Source of the DNA: CAWAYR01 sp050250955
Lineage (GTDB): Bacteria > Acidobacteriota > Vicinamibacteria > Vicinamibacterales > UBA2999
Length of the DNA stretch: 64,000 bases
Reading direction: 5' to 3'
Assembly: GCA_050250955.1 (NCBI GenBank)
Contig: JBFWNR010000004.1
Span: 310,001-374,000, forward strand
This document shows, piece by piece, positions 1 to 8,915 of this stretch. The notes under the pieces are model-generated. The model searched no databases. It saw nothing but the letters and a program-made list of their open reading frames with translations, and was not told the origin of the DNA. A program made the translations under genes and the position numbers. The stretch's first letter is position 1, and every line of letters begins with the position of its first letter.

Positions 1-429
1 CCAGGGGCGGGTGCCGGGAAGATCGCGACGGCGCTGTTCGAGCGCCTGTGGGAAGCCGACCTGGTGCAGCCGACCTTCGTGTTCGACTTCCCGACCGAGG
101 TGTCGCCGCTGTCCAAGCAGCGCGCCGACGACCCCGATACCGTCGAGCGTTTCGAGCTCTACATCGGCGGCTTCGAGGTCGCCAATGCCTTCAGCGAGCT
201 CAACGACCCCGACGAGCAGCGGCGCCGCTTCGAGGCCCAGCTCGCCGAGCGCGCGACCGGCGACGACGAAGCGCACGCGATGGACGAGGACTACGTCCGC
301 GCGCTCGAGTACGGCCTGCCGCCGACCGGCGGCGAGGGCATCGGCATCGACCGCCTGGTGATGCTGCTGACCGACAGCCCGTCGATCCGCGACGTCATCC
401 TGTTTCCGCAGATGCGCCCCCGCGACTAG
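1..429 (+). CDS. lysS: Lysyl-tRNA synthetase, class II (3' end only)
   Basis: This is the last 142 codons of a class II lysyl-tRNA synthetase, which charges tRNA-Lys with lysine; the 5' part lies outside the window. The fragment shows the motif 2-3 region of the catalytic core: FDFPTEVSPLSK, then ELYIGGFEVANAFSELNDP and the class II motif 3 sequence GGEGIGIDRLVMLLTD, ending RDVILFPQMRPRD, a typical LysS C-terminus. The reading frame is open from base 1 to a TAG at 427-429. AspRS and AsnRS are related, but the IGGFEVANAFSELNDP block is characteristic of LysS. The next gene, lolC, starts 141 bases downstream. Confidence 0.95.
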   Translation, partial: PGAGAGKIATALFERLWEADLVQPTFVFDFPTEVSPLSKQRADDPDTVERFELYIGGFEVANAFSELNDPDEQRRRFEAQLAERATGDDEAHAMDEDYVRALEYGLPPTGGEGIGIDRLVMLLTDSPSIRDVILFPQMRPRD

Positions 430-436
430 GACACCC

Positions 437-518
437 GACGTCTCCAGGCCGCCCATGCCGACATCCAGCCACGAGCAGCCGCCGTCCGGTGGAGACGTCC
501 CGCCGCGCGCAGCGCGGC
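437..518 (+). other. Inverted repeat and GC hairpin downstream of lysS
   Basis: Bases 437-446 (GACGTCTCCA) are the perfect reverse complement of 490-499 (TGGAGACGTC), separated by 43 bases. Directly after comes a compact hairpin with a 7-bp perfect stem, GCCGCGC at 502-508 and GCGCGGC at 512-518, and a 3-base loop. There is no T tract, so this is not a classical intrinsic terminator. It may be a lysS 3' structure, a pause or attenuator, or a regulatory element for lolCD. The pairing is seen; the role is unknown. Confidence 0.35.
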
Positions 519-532
519 CAGGAGCGACGGCC

Positions 533-568
533 ATGGCCTCGCGCCGCGGCGCCGAGAGGGGCCGCTGA
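533..568 (+). CDS. Possible 11-codon leader ORF before lolC
   Basis: An ATG at 533 is preceded by a good AGGAG Shine-Dalgarno at 520-524 (8-base spacing) and opens a frame of 11 codons, MASRRGAERGR, ending in TGA at 566-568, two bases before the lolC ATG. The frame differs from that of lolC, so it cannot be an N-terminal extension. It could couple translation into lolC. It is arginine-rich and too short for homology, and may be chance. Confidence 0.25.
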   Translation: MASRRGAERGR

Positions 569-570
569 CG

Positions 571-1794
571 ATGCCCTACGAGTTGTACGTCGCACTGCGG
601 TATCTGTTCGCGAGGCGCAAGCAGGCGTTCATCTCGGTGATCTCCCTGGTGTCGATGCTCGGGGTGACCGTCGGCGTGATGGCCCTGGTCATCGCCCTGG
701 CGCTGATGACCGGGCTGCAGCAGGGGGTGCGCGACCGCATGCTCGGTTCGCAGGCGCACGTCTACGTGTTCAAGACCGGCGGACTGGCGGACTACGACGC
801 TGAGATCCGGCGCCTGCGGCAGGTCCCCGACGTGCTGGGCGCGGCCCCCGCGCTGATGGGGAAGGCGCTGGTCAGCAAGGGGGACCAGCAGGCGTTCATC
901 ACCATCAAGGGCGTCGAGCCCACCCTGGAGGCCGGCGTCACCGACATCGCCGCTGCGCTGACCAGTGGCCGCTTCCAGGACCTCGCTGCCGCCGGCGAGG
1001 ACGATCTCCCCGGCATCCTCATCGGTCACGAGCTGGCCGGTCAGCTCGGCGCGTTCGTCGGCGACACCGTGTCGGTGCTGACCCCGAGCGCGACGCTGAC
1101 CCCGATGGGGGCGATGCCGCGCCAGCGGCGGCTGAAGGTGGTCGGCATCTTCCAGCTCGGGTTGTTCGAGTTCGACCAGGCCTTCGGCTACGTCACGCTC
1201 GAGACCGCCGGCCGGCTGGCCGGCAAGGTCGAGCCGGACCACATCGAACTGCGGGTCCGTGACATCTACGAGGCGCCGGCCATCGCCGACGAGGTCACCC
1301 GTCTGCCCGACGCGGAGTACCTGGCCCAGGACTGGACGGACCTGAACCGGTCGCTGTTCTCGGCGCTGTGGCTCGAGAAGGTCGCGATCTCGATCGCCAT
1401 CGGGCTCATCGTCATGGTCGCGGCGCTGAACATCGTCGCCTCGCTGATCCTGCTGGTGATGGAGAAGAGCCGCGACATCGCCATTCTCAAGACGATGGGC
1501 GCGACGGCGCGGAGCATTCGCCGCATCTTCATGCTGCAGGGCCTGGTCATCGGCGTGGTCGGCACCGTCTGCGGCGCCGCCGCCGGGTCCGGCGTGGCGA
1601 CGATCCTCGATCGCTACCGGCTGATCCGCATCCCGGCCGACGTCTACCAGCTGTCGCACCTGCCGTTCACGATCGTGCCACGCGACGTCGCCCTCGTGAC
1701 GGCGGCCGCGGTGCTCATCTGCTTCGTGGCGACCATCTACCCGTCACGTCAGGCAGCCCGCCTCGATCCGGCGGAGGCCCTGCGCCATGAATGA
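571..1794 (+). CDS. lolC: Lipoprotein-releasing ABC transporter permease (LolC/LolE family)
   Basis: This 407-residue inner-membrane permease belongs to the LolC/LolE (MacB-PCD plus FtsX) family, which detaches outer-membrane lipoproteins from the inner membrane for transfer to LolA. The N-terminus (YELYVALRYLFARRKQAFISVISLVSMLGVTVGV) carries the first membrane segment at about residues 20-45. A periplasmic domain of some 220 residues follows, then the FtsX-type C-terminal membrane segments (about 265-290, 315-340 and 370-390), ending PSRQAARLDPAEALRHE, the usual tail of the family. The stop overlaps lolD by 8 bases. Only one permease gene is present, so the transporter may use this subunit as a homodimer. 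Confidence 0.93.
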   Translation: MPYELYVALRYLFARRKQAFISVISLVSMLGVTVGVMALVIALALMTGLQQGVRDRMLGSQAHVYVFKTGGLADYDAEIRRLRQVPDVLGAAPALMGKALVSKGDQQAFITIKGVEPTLEAGVTDIAAALTSGRFQDLAAAGEDDLPGILIGHELAGQLGAFVGDTVSVLTPSATLTPMGAMPRQRRLKVVGIFQLGLFEFDQAFGYVTLETAGRLAGKVEPDHIELRVRDIYEAPAIADEVTRLPDAEYLAQDWTDLNRSLFSALWLEKVAISIAIGLIVMVAALNIVASLILLVMEKSRDIAILKTMGATARSIRRIFMLQGLVIGVVGTVCGAAAGSGVATILDRYRLIRIPADVYQLSHLPFTIVPRDVALVTAAAVLICFVATIYPSRQAARLDPAEALRHE

Positions 1795-2467
1795 TCCGCT
1801 GCTGGTCATCCGCGGCCTGCACAAGTCGTATCCGGTGGCCGGCCAGCGCCTGCACATCCTGCGCGATCTCGAGTTCACCGTGGCGCGCGGCGAGATGGTG
1901 GCGATCGTCGGGGCGTCCGGGGTCGGCAAGAGCACGTTGCTCCACGTGCTCGGCGGCCTCGATCGCCCCGACCGCGGCGAGGTGCGCCTCGACGGCGTCG
2001 ACCTGGGGACCATCACCGACGACGCGCTGGTGGCGTTCCGCAACCGCCACGTCGGCTTCGTGTTCCAGTTCCACCACCTGTTGCCCGAGTTCACGGCGGT
2101 GGAGAACGTCGAGATGCCGCTGCGGATCGCCCGGGTGACGGCGGGTGAGGCGCGGCCCCGGGCCGAGGCCTTGCTCGGCCGGGTTGGGCTCGGCGAGCGG
2201 CTCGGGTACCGGCCCGGCATGCTGTCCGGAGGGGAGCAACAGCGCGTGGCGGTCGCCCGGGCCCTGGTGCAGCATCCGACGCTGCTGCTGGCCGACGAAC
2301 CGACCGGCGATCTCGACGAGGCGACGGCCGACGCGCTGCACGGTCTGCTGCGCGACATGCACGCCGAGTTCAACCTCACCGCCGTGATCGCCACCCACAA
2401 TCCGAGGCTCGCCGAGCAGTGCGACCGGGTGCTGCGGCTGGAGAACGGCCGGCTGGCGCCGGCGTGA
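1787..2467 (+). CDS. lolD: Lipoprotein-releasing ABC transporter ATPase LolD
   Basis: This 226-residue ABC ATPase energises the permease encoded just upstream. Walker A is GASGVGKS at residues 42-49, the signature is LSGGEQQR near residue 146, Walker B is LLLADEPT near residue 165, and the switch histidine is in ATHN. The FQFHHLLPEFTAVENVEMPL segment is typical of LolD/MacB-type ATPases. The ATG at 1787 lies inside the lolC end, with GGAGG of the lolC coding sequence 9 bases upstream serving as its ribosome binding site. The gene ends 7 bases before the 3' end of the convergent membrane-protein gene. Confidence 0.95.
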   Translation: MNDPLLVIRGLHKSYPVAGQRLHILRDLEFTVARGEMVAIVGASGVGKSTLLHVLGGLDRPDRGEVRLDGVDLGTITDDALVAFRNRHVGFVFQFHHLLPEFTAVENVEMPLRIARVTAGEARPRAEALLGRVGLGERLGYRPGMLSGGEQQRVAVARALVQHPTLLLADEPTGDLDEATADALHGLLRDMHAEFNLTAVIATHNPRLAEQCDRVLRLENGRLAPA

Positions 2468-2474
2468 CGCCATC

Positions 2475-3833
2475 TCAGGCCGAGCGGTCGTCGCCCTCCC
2501 GGGCCACGGCGATCGCGATCGCGAAGACCGCGATGACGAGCACGTAGTAGTTGCAGAATGCCTTCTTGCCGAAGGCGAACGCTGTCAGCAGCGCGACGGC
2601 GACGGCGGCGAACGCGCCGGACGGCGTCGACGGCACCCGTGCGGTGGCCAGGGCGGCGGCGCCGGCGACGACGACCGCGTAGACGGCGCCGGGCAGTGGC
2701 TGGCCGAGCGCTCCCGCGAGCGGCACCGCCAGGCTGAGCGCGTCGAGCCGGAGCTCCTCGCGAACCTGGACCATGACCGCGCTGTGGAGGAAGCCGGCTG
2801 GATCCAGCAGCGCCGGCAGGGTGGCGAGTGCCGCCGCGGCCAGGGCCAGTCCGGCGACTCGCCGGCGCGTCGGCCAGCTCGCCGCCAGGTGCCACACCGC
2901 CGGCGCCGCCAGGAGGAGATGCTGCTTGGTGGCCATGGCCAGGCCGATCGAGACGGCGGCGAGCGCCGGCCGGGCCGCTGACGCCGCCCACGCCGCCAGG
3001 GCGAGCCAGGCGACGGCGAACGGCTCGGTCCAGGACTGCTCGAGGGCGAAGTAGCCGCGCGGCGTGGTCAGCAGCAGCGCGGCGGCGAGGACCGCCGGCG
3101 CCGCCCCCCGCCCGGCGGCGACGATGGCCGCGGCGCCGACCAGCAGCGCGGCGAGTTCGGCATAGCGGAAGTCGCCGGCGAGATGGCCCGGCCAGGCCAT
3201 CAGCAGACTGAGCGGGGGATACGGGAAGCCGTACTGGACGCGGCCGTTGGCGACCATGCCCGGTGGGTAGAACGCGTCGCGGCCGCCGGAGGCATCGGGG
3301 AACGTCATGCTGTATGGGCTCTCGCCACGGGCCAGCGTCGCAAACGCCTCGTGATGCACCGTGACCACGTCGATGGCGGGATGCGGGGAGCCGCGATAGG
3401 TGAGGACGCCGAGGACGGCGCTGGCCGCGAGGATGCACCCGGCGGCTCCCATCCGCACGGCGCGCGATCCGACCGTCGCGGCGGCAGTCGCCGCGCCGAT
3501 GACGGCCAGGGCGGGACGGAATCCTGGATGCTGCCACGGCATCGGCTCGGCGAAATACAGTCCGATCGGCGCCGTGGCCAGGATCGCGATCTGGACGAGC
3601 ACCGTGGCGAGAAGGAGCGCCGTCAAGGGGCGCGGCCGGTCCGGCAGCCACTGGCCGAGCCGGCCCGGCGCCAGGATGGCAGCCCATCCGGCGACGCCGG
3701 CCGCGACCACCAGGGCCAGTGCGGCCGGGCTGTAGAAGCCGTTGTCGAGTTGCAGGGCGAACCCGAGCAGCACGGCGGCGAGGGCCAGCGCCGGACGATG
3801 CGGCGCCGTCCCGCCGGGGGCGCCCTCAGTCAC
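2475..3833 (-). CDS. Polytopic membrane protein, GT-C / DUF2029-like
   Basis: A 452-residue hydrophobic protein with roughly ten or more predicted membrane segments and a short hydrophilic N-terminus. The extracytoplasmic stretch HHEAFATLARGESPYSMTFPD, the YPPLSLLM motif and the later ATKQHLLLAAP segment resemble polyprenyl-phosphate-sugar-dependent glycosyltransferases of the GT-C fold (GT87/DUF2029). If so, it would transfer a mannose-type sugar from a lipid carrier on the periplasmic side. It starts at a GTG at 3833 overlapping the aldehyde dehydrogenase stop by 8 bases, so it is translated downstream of that gene. The substrate cannot be told, and the family call is by motif resemblance only. 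Confidence 0.7.
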   Translation of the reverse strand: MTEGAPGGTAPHRPALALAAVLLGFALQLDNGFYSPAALALVVAAGVAGWAAILAPGRLGQWLPDRPRPLTALLLATVLVQIAILATAPIGLYFAEPMPWQHPGFRPALAVIGAATAAATVGSRAVRMGAAGCILAASAVLGVLTYRGSPHPAIDVVTVHHEAFATLARGESPYSMTFPDASGGRDAFYPPGMVANGRVQYGFPYPPLSLLMAWPGHLAGDFRYAELAALLVGAAAIVAAGRGAAPAVLAAALLLTTPRGYFALEQSWTEPFAVAWLALAAWAASAARPALAAVSIGLAMATKQHLLLAAPAVWHLAASWPTRRRVAGLALAAAALATLPALLDPAGFLHSAVMVQVREELRLDALSLAVPLAGALGQPLPGAVYAVVVAGAAALATARVPSTPSGAFAAVAVALLTAFAFGKKAFCNYYVLVIAVFAIAIAVAREGDDRSA

Positions 3834-5373
3834 CGAAGGTGATGCCCTGCGCCAGGGGCAGCGACGACGACCAGTTCACGGTGTTGGTCTGTCGCCGCAT
3901 GTAGGCCTTCCAGGCATCCGAGCCCGACTCCCGTCCGCCGCCGGTTTCCTTCTCGCCGCCGAAGGCGCCGCCGATTTCGGCGCCCGACGTCCCGATGTTC
4001 ACGTTGGCGATGCCGCAGTCCGAGCCCTGTGCCGACAGGAACGCCTCGGCGGTACGGACGCTCTCGGTGAAGATCGCCGACGACAGTCCCTGGGGCACGC
4101 CGTTGTGCAGCGCGACCGCCTCGTCGAAGGTGTCGTAGGCGAGCAGGTAGAGAATCGGCGCGAAGGTCTCGCGAGTGACCACCGCCGTCTGCGCCGGCAT
4201 GCGGACGATGGCGGGTTCGACGTAGTGCGGTCCGAGGTCGGCGCGGCGCCCGCCGCCGTGCAGGACCTGGCCGCCCTCGGCCACGGCCTGGGCGAGCGCT
4301 GCCTGCATGGTGTCGACGGCGGCGGCGTTCACCAGCGGCCCCATCAGGGTGCCGGCGGCGAGCGGCGCGCCGATCGGGACCTGCCGGTAGGCGGCGGCGA
4401 GCCGCTCGGCCAGCCGATCGGCGACGCTGCGATGGACGATGAGGCGGCGGGTCGAGGTGCAGCGCTGCCCGGCAGTGCCGACCGCCCCGAAGAGGATCGC
4501 CCGCACCGCCATGTCGAGGTCGGCGTCGGCGGCGACGATGATGGCGTTGTTGCCGCCCAGTTCCAGGAGGGATCGCCCGAAGCGGCGCGCGACCACCTCG
4601 GCGACCCGGCGCCCGACCGTGGTCGACCCCGTGAACGAGATGAGCGGCAGCCGCTCGTCGCCCAGCATGCGCTCGCCGATGGTCTTGCCGGTGCCGACCA
4701 CCAGGTTGAAGACCCCGCTGACCCCGTGGTCGGCCATGACCCGGTTGGCGATCCGCTGCACCGCCAGCGCGGTGAGCGGCACCGGCTCGGCCGGTTTCCA
4801 CACCACCGTGTCACCGCACACGGCGGCGATGGCGGCGTTCCACGACCACACCGCCACCGGGAAGTTGAAGGCGGTGATGACGCCGATGGGTCCGAGTGGA
4901 TGCCACTGTTCCATCATCCGGTGGCCCGGCCGCTCCGACGCGATGGTGAGGCCGTAGAGCTGCCGCGACAGACCGGTGGCGAAGTCGCAGATGTCGATCA
5001 TCTCCTGCACTTCACCGTGGCCCTCGGCGCGGATCTTGCCCATTTCGATCGTCACCAGATCGCCGAGCGGTTCCTTCGCCTCGCGCAGCGCCTGGCCGAG
5101 ATCGCGCACCAGCTCGCCGCGCTTCGGCGCCGGCACCGTCCGCCAGGTCGCAAAAGCGGTGCGCGCGGCCTCGACGGCGCGGTCGTAGCCGGCTTCGTCG
5201 GCGAGCTGGACTTCGGCGAGCGTCTGCCCGGTCGACGGATCGGTGGAGGCGTGCAGCGGTGCCGACGGCGCCAGCGACCAGTCGGCCGCGCCGGTCGAGA
5301 CGCCGGGGTTCACCGCCGCCAGGCCGAGACGCTCGAGGACGGCGGCAGAGGATGGGGCAGGAGCGACGGGCAT
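3826..5373 (-). CDS. Aldehyde dehydrogenase, ALDH7 (aminoadipate-semialdehyde dehydrogenase) type
   Basis: A full-length 515-residue NAD(P)-dependent aldehyde dehydrogenase. The general-base glutamate is E271 in ELGGNN and the nucleophile is C305 in GQRCTSTRR. The cofactor site shows TAFNFPVAVWSWN and FTGSTTVGRRV. The SWNAAIA, ELGGNNAII and GAEIGGAFGGEKETGGGRESGSDAWKAYMRRQTNT blocks match the antiquitin/ALDH7 family, which oxidises alpha-aminoadipate semialdehyde (piperideine-6-carboxylate) in lysine degradation. The ATG at 5373 has a GGAGAAG ribosome site just upstream. A 24-base gap separates it from the upstream dehydrogenase gene. Lysine catabolism is inferred from the family only. Confidence 0.9.
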   Translation of the reverse strand: MPVAPAPSSAAVLERLGLAAVNPGVSTGAADWSLAPSAPLHASTDPSTGQTLAEVQLADEAGYDRAVEAARTAFATWRTVPAPKRGELVRDLGQALREAKEPLGDLVTIEMGKIRAEGHGEVQEMIDICDFATGLSRQLYGLTIASERPGHRMMEQWHPLGPIGVITAFNFPVAVWSWNAAIAAVCGDTVVWKPAEPVPLTALAVQRIANRVMADHGVSGVFNLVVGTGKTIGERMLGDERLPLISFTGSTTVGRRVAEVVARRFGRSLLELGGNNAIIVAADADLDMAVRAILFGAVGTAGQRCTSTRRLIVHRSVADRLAERLAAAYRQVPIGAPLAAGTLMGPLVNAAAVDTMQAALAQAVAEGGQVLHGGGRRADLGPHYVEPAIVRMPAQTAVVTRETFAPILYLLAYDTFDEAVALHNGVPQGLSSAIFTESVRTAEAFLSAQGSDCGIANVNIGTSGAEIGGAFGGEKETGGGRESGSDAWKAYMRRQTNTVNWSSSLPLAQGITFGD

Positions 5374-5397
5374 GGGCTTCTCCGCGACGGCAGGCCG

Positions 5398-6285
5398 TCA
5401 GTCGAGGCCGGCGAGGCCGAAGACCACCTTGGCCACGCCGGAGTAGTCGTCTTCGCCCCCGCCGGCTTCGAGCTGGGCGTGCACGAGCTGCTGGACCAGG
5501 GCGGTCGCCAGGGCGGCGACACCGTGGGCGGCCATCGTTTCGTGGACGACGCGCAGGTCCTTCTTGTAGAGCCTGGCCTTGAAGCCGGGGACGTAGTTGC
5601 CGGTGAGCATGCGCTCACCGTGCACTTCGAGGACCCGGCTGGCGGCGAATCCCCCGAGCAGCGCCTGGCGGACCTTGGCCCCGTCGACGCCGGCCTTGCG
5701 GGCCAGCGCCAGGGCCTCGGCCACCGCCACCATGGTGCCGCCGATGACGAGCTGATTGCAGGCCTTGCAGATCTGCCCCGCCCCCGACGGGCCGACGTGG
5801 ACGATGCGGTCCTCGCGGCCCATCCGCGCCAGCAGCGGCCGCACCCGGGCCAGCGCCGCGGCGTCGCCACCGACCATGAAGGTCAGGGTGCCGTCGATGG
5901 CGCCGATCTCGCCGCCGCTGACCGGCGCGTCGAGGTAGACGCCACCGCGGGCGGCGGTCCCGGACGCGAACCTTATCGCCGCGGCCGGGGCGATGGTGCT
6001 CGAGTCGACGACGACCGTGCCGGGCTGCAGGGCCGTCCACAAGCCGTCCGGGCCGTCGAGGACGGCCTCGACGTCGGGCGCGTCGGGCAGCATGGTGACC
6101 ACGACGTCGCACGCGGCGGCGACCGCTGCCGGCGACGAGGCCACGCTCGCCCCGGCCTCGACCAGGGCTCGCTCGGCGGCGTGACTGCGGTTGTGCACGA
6201 CGACCGGCGTGCCGTGCTTCCGCAGGTTGAGGGCCATGGGTCTCCCCATCGCGCCCAGTCCGATGAACCCGACCGACTCTGCCAC
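5398..6285 (-). CDS. 3-hydroxyisobutyrate dehydrogenase-family oxidoreductase
   Basis: A 295-residue beta-hydroxyacid dehydrogenase that would oxidise a short hydroxyacid such as 3-hydroxyisobutyrate or tartronate semialdehyde with NAD(P). The Rossmann motif GFIGLGAMGRPMALNL lies at the N-terminus, the substrate motif DAPVSGGEIGA in the middle, and the catalytic lysine in GAGQICKACNQ. I chose the GTG at 6285 because GGAGG sits 8 bases upstream and the Rossmann fold starts at once; the open frame runs back to an ATG at 6363 but adds residues of no family character. It is first gene of a reverse-strand group with the aldehyde dehydrogenase. The exact substrate is unknown. Confidence 0.88.
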   Translation of the reverse strand: MAESVGFIGLGAMGRPMALNLRKHGTPVVVHNRSHAAERALVEAGASVASSPAAVAAACDVVVTMLPDAPDVEAVLDGPDGLWTALQPGTVVVDSSTIAPAAAIRFASGTAARGGVYLDAPVSGGEIGAIDGTLTFMVGGDAAALARVRPLLARMGREDRIVHVGPSGAGQICKACNQLVIGGTMVAVAEALALARKAGVDGAKVRQALLGGFAASRVLEVHGERMLTGNYVPGFKARLYKKDLRVVHETMAAHGVAALATALVQQLVHAQLEAGGGEDDYSGVAKVVFGLAGLD

Positions 6286-6304
6286 GCCGTGCACCTCCGG
6301 GGCG

Positions 6305-6310
6305 ATTGTA
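6305..6310 (-). promoter_or_regulatory. Probable -10 box for the hydroxyacid dehydrogenase group
   Basis: TACAAT on the reverse strand, about 20 bases upstream of the GTG at 6285. It would put the transcript start near 6298, leaving a leader of about 12 bases that contains the GGAGG ribosome site. No convincing -35 box was found; TTGGAT lies 19 bases upstream. Confidence 0.45.
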
Positions 6311-6404
6311 CCCGGGCTGGCCCGAGCCGATCCAAATCCGCGAAGTCCAGCCCGGAGCGTCACTTAGCCGGGATGGGCCGCTGCGAGGGCAGTCCGGAAT
6401 CCCG

Positions 6405-6410
6405 TATAAT
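6405..6410 (+). promoter_or_regulatory. Probable -10 box for clpC
   Basis: A perfect TATAAT hexamer in otherwise very GC-rich DNA, 51 bases before the clpC ATG. The predicted start near 6417 gives a leader of about 45 bases. The -35 region (TGCGAG with 17-bp spacing) is poor. Together with the reverse-strand box at 6305-6310 it forms a divergent promoter region. Confidence 0.5.
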
Positions 6411-6461
6411 GAACGGCAGAGAGCGCCGGGACTCTTCAACCCCTCTCGCGAAGGCGGCCGG

Positions 6462-8915
6462 ATGTTCGAGCGGTACACCGAAAGAGCACGGCGGGTTCTG
6501 TTCTTCGCCCGCTACGAGGCCAGTCAGCTCGGGAGCATCTCGATCGAGACCGAGCACCTGCTGCTCGGCCTGATTCGGGAAGGCAAGGGCCTGACCAGCC
6601 GGATCTTCCAGCGGTCGCACCTGTCGCTCGACGGCATCCGCAAGGACATCGAGGGCCGGACCGTGTTCCGCGAGAAGGTCTCGACCTCGGTGGAAATCCC
6701 CTTCAGCGGCGAGACCAAGCGGGTCCTGCAGTACGCCGCCGAGGAGGCCGATCGGCTCCTCCACAACTACATCGGCACCGAACACCTCCTGCTCGGCCTG
6801 CTCCGGGAGGAGCGGTCGGTGGCGGCCAGCATCCTGATGGAGAAGGGGATGCGGCTGCACGCCGTCCGCGAGGACATCGTCCAGCTGCTCAACGAGAAGA
6901 CGACGCTGACCCGGGTCAAGGAGACGCCGCTGCTGGCCGAGTTCAGCCGCGACCTGACCGACGTGGCGCTGAAGAACCAGCTCGATCCGCTGGTCGGCCG
7001 CGACTACGAACTGGAGCGCGTCCAGCAGGTGCTGTGCCGCCGGACCAAGAACAACGCCGTCCTCATCGGCGAGCCGGGCGTCGGCAAGACTGCCATCGTC
7101 GAGGGCCTCGCCCAGAAGATCGTCTGCGGCGACGTCCCCCACTTCCTCGCCGACAAGCGTCTGCTGGCGCTCGACATCTCACTCATCGTCGCCGGCACCA
7201 AGTACCGCGGTCAGTTCGAAGAGCGCCTCAAGGCGATCATGAAGGAGCTGACCGACAACCCCAACATCATCGTGTTCATCGACGAGCTGCACACGCTGGT
7301 GGGGGCCGGGTCGGCCGAGGGGTCGCTCGATGCCGCCAACATCCTCAAGCCGGCGCTCAGTCGCGGCGAGATCCGCTGCATCGGCGCGACGACGCCGGCC
7401 GAGTACCGCAAGTACATCGAGAAGGACCGGTCGCTCGAGCGGCGCTTCCAGGCCATCAAGGTCGAGCCGCCCGGCGAGCAGGAGACCATCACCATCCTGA
7501 TGGGCGTCAAGGACCGCTACGAGCAGTTCCACCACGTCGAGTACTCGCAGGACGCCATCGAAGCCGCCGTCTACCAGAGCAGCCGCTACGTCACCGACCG
7601 CTTCCTGCCCGACAAGGCCATCGACCTGCTCGACGAGGCCGGCGCCCGGGCCAAGCTGCGCGAGGCCGGCTACAGCGAGGAGTTCGGCGAGATCAACAAG
7701 AGCATCCGCGTCGCCGTCGAGCAGATGGAGCAGGCGGCGTCGGCCAAGGACTTCGACCGCGCCCAGTACTACCGCGACCAGGAGGCGGCGGCGCGCGAGA
7801 ACCTGCAGTTCGTCCGCGAGAAGTTCGACGTCCGCTCCAGCGCCCGGCGGGTGGTGGTCGGCCGCGCCGAGATCGACGACGTGGTCTCGAAGTGGACCGG
7901 CGTGCCGCTGGCGTCCATCAACCAGGACGAGAGCGACAAGCTGCTGCGGATGGAGGACGAACTGCACCGCCGCGTCGTCAGCCAGGAGAAGGCGATCTCG
8001 GCGCTGTCGCGCGCCATCCGCCGCTCGCGGGCCGGGCTCAAGGCGCCGACCCGTCCGGTGGGCAGCTTCATGTTCCTGGGCCCGACCGGCGTCGGCAAGA
8101 CCGAACTGGCCCGGGCCCTGGCCCAGTTCCTGTTCGGCAGCGAGGCGGCGCTCATCCGCTTCGACATGTCGGAGTACATGGAGAAGCACTCGGTCTCGAA
8201 GCTGATCGGCTCGCCGCCCGGCTACGTCGGCCACGAGGAGGGCGGCCAGCTCACCGAGCGGGTCAAGCGCACCCCCTATTCGGTGATCCTGCTCGACGAG
8301 ATCGAGAAGGCCCACCCCGACATCTTCAACATCCTGCTGCAGGTGTTCGAGGACGGCCACCTCACCGACGGGCTGGGCAACCGCGTCAACTTCAAGAACG
8401 CGATCCTGATCATGACCTCGAACATCGGGGCGCGGTTCATCCAGAAACGGGCCACGCTCGGCTTCCAGGCCGACGGCGGCGACCAGCAGAAGAGCATCAG
8501 CGAGATGGTGCTCGGCGAGGTCAAGCGCACCTTCAATCCCGAGTTCATCAACCGCATCGACGAGCTGATCGTGTTCGACGCGCTCAGCGACGACGACCTG
8601 CGGCGCATTCTCGGCCTGCTGGTGTCGCAGCTGAACGTCAACCTGGCCGACCGCCGCATGTCGGTGCGGCTGACGCCGGAGGCGATGGACTGGATCATCG
8701 AGGTGACGTGCAAGGACCGGTCCTACGGCGCCCGGCCGCTGCGCCGGGCGATCCAGCGCCACGTCGAGGACCCGCTGGCCGAGGAGCTGATCCGCGGCCG
8801 GCTGACCGACGGCGAAATCGAGGTCTATCTCGACGGCGGCGTCCTGGCCTACCGGGGGGCCGGCGAGCCGGGCGAGCCGGTCGGGGCCGGCCGTCCGCTT
8901 TCCAGCGACGTCTGA
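6462..8915 (+). CDS. clpC: ATP-dependent Clp protease ATP-binding subunit ClpC
   Basis: An 817-residue HSP100 unfoldase that feeds substrates to ClpP in the cytoplasm. It has a double Clp-N repeat (residues about 1-145, with EHLLLGLIREGKG and EHLLLGLLREERS), a first AAA domain with Walker A GEPGVGKT at 203-210, a middle region with a UVR-like segment (KDFDRAQYYRDQEAA, near residue 430), a second AAA domain with GPTGVGKTEL, and the ClpB D2-small C-terminal domain. The UVR segment and length mark it as ClpC rather than ClpA or ClpB. The ATG at 6462 begins the canonical MFERYTERARRV. It is probably monocistronic, as bamA has its own promoter-like sequence. Confidence 0.96.
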   Translation: MFERYTERARRVLFFARYEASQLGSISIETEHLLLGLIREGKGLTSRIFQRSHLSLDGIRKDIEGRTVFREKVSTSVEIPFSGETKRVLQYAAEEADRLLHNYIGTEHLLLGLLREERSVAASILMEKGMRLHAVREDIVQLLNEKTTLTRVKETPLLAEFSRDLTDVALKNQLDPLVGRDYELERVQQVLCRRTKNNAVLIGEPGVGKTAIVEGLAQKIVCGDVPHFLADKRLLALDISLIVAGTKYRGQFEERLKAIMKELTDNPNIIVFIDELHTLVGAGSAEGSLDAANILKPALSRGEIRCIGATTPAEYRKYIEKDRSLERRFQAIKVEPPGEQETITILMGVKDRYEQFHHVEYSQDAIEAAVYQSSRYVTDRFLPDKAIDLLDEAGARAKLREAGYSEEFGEINKSIRVAVEQMEQAASAKDFDRAQYYRDQEAAARENLQFVREKFDVRSSARRVVVGRAEIDDVVSKWTGVPLASINQDESDKLLRMEDELHRRVVSQEKAISALSRAIRRSRAGLKAPTRPVGSFMFLGPTGVGKTELARALAQFLFGSEAALIRFDMSEYMEKHSVSKLIGSPPGYVGHEEGGQLTERVKRTPYSVILLDEIEKAHPDIFNILLQVFEDGHLTDGLGNRVNFKNAILIMTSNIGARFIQKRATLGFQADGGDQQKSISEMVLGEVKRTFNPEFINRIDELIVFDALSDDDLRRILGLLVSQLNVNLADRRMSVRLTPEAMDWIIEVTCKDRSYGARPLRRAIQRHVEDPLAEELIRGRLTDGEIEVYLDGGVLAYRGAGEPGEPVGAGRPLSSDV

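Noticed and set aside
437..518. Intrinsic terminator after lysS
   Set aside because: The hairpin is strong but has no following T tract; kept as a structure of unknown role.
3742..6573. Long open frame on the plus strand opposite the membrane protein, aldehyde dehydrogenase and hydroxyacid dehydrogenase genes
   Set aside because: It is a shadow of well-recognised reverse-strand genes in GC-rich DNA; its translation is Arg/Gly/Asp-rich and matches no family.
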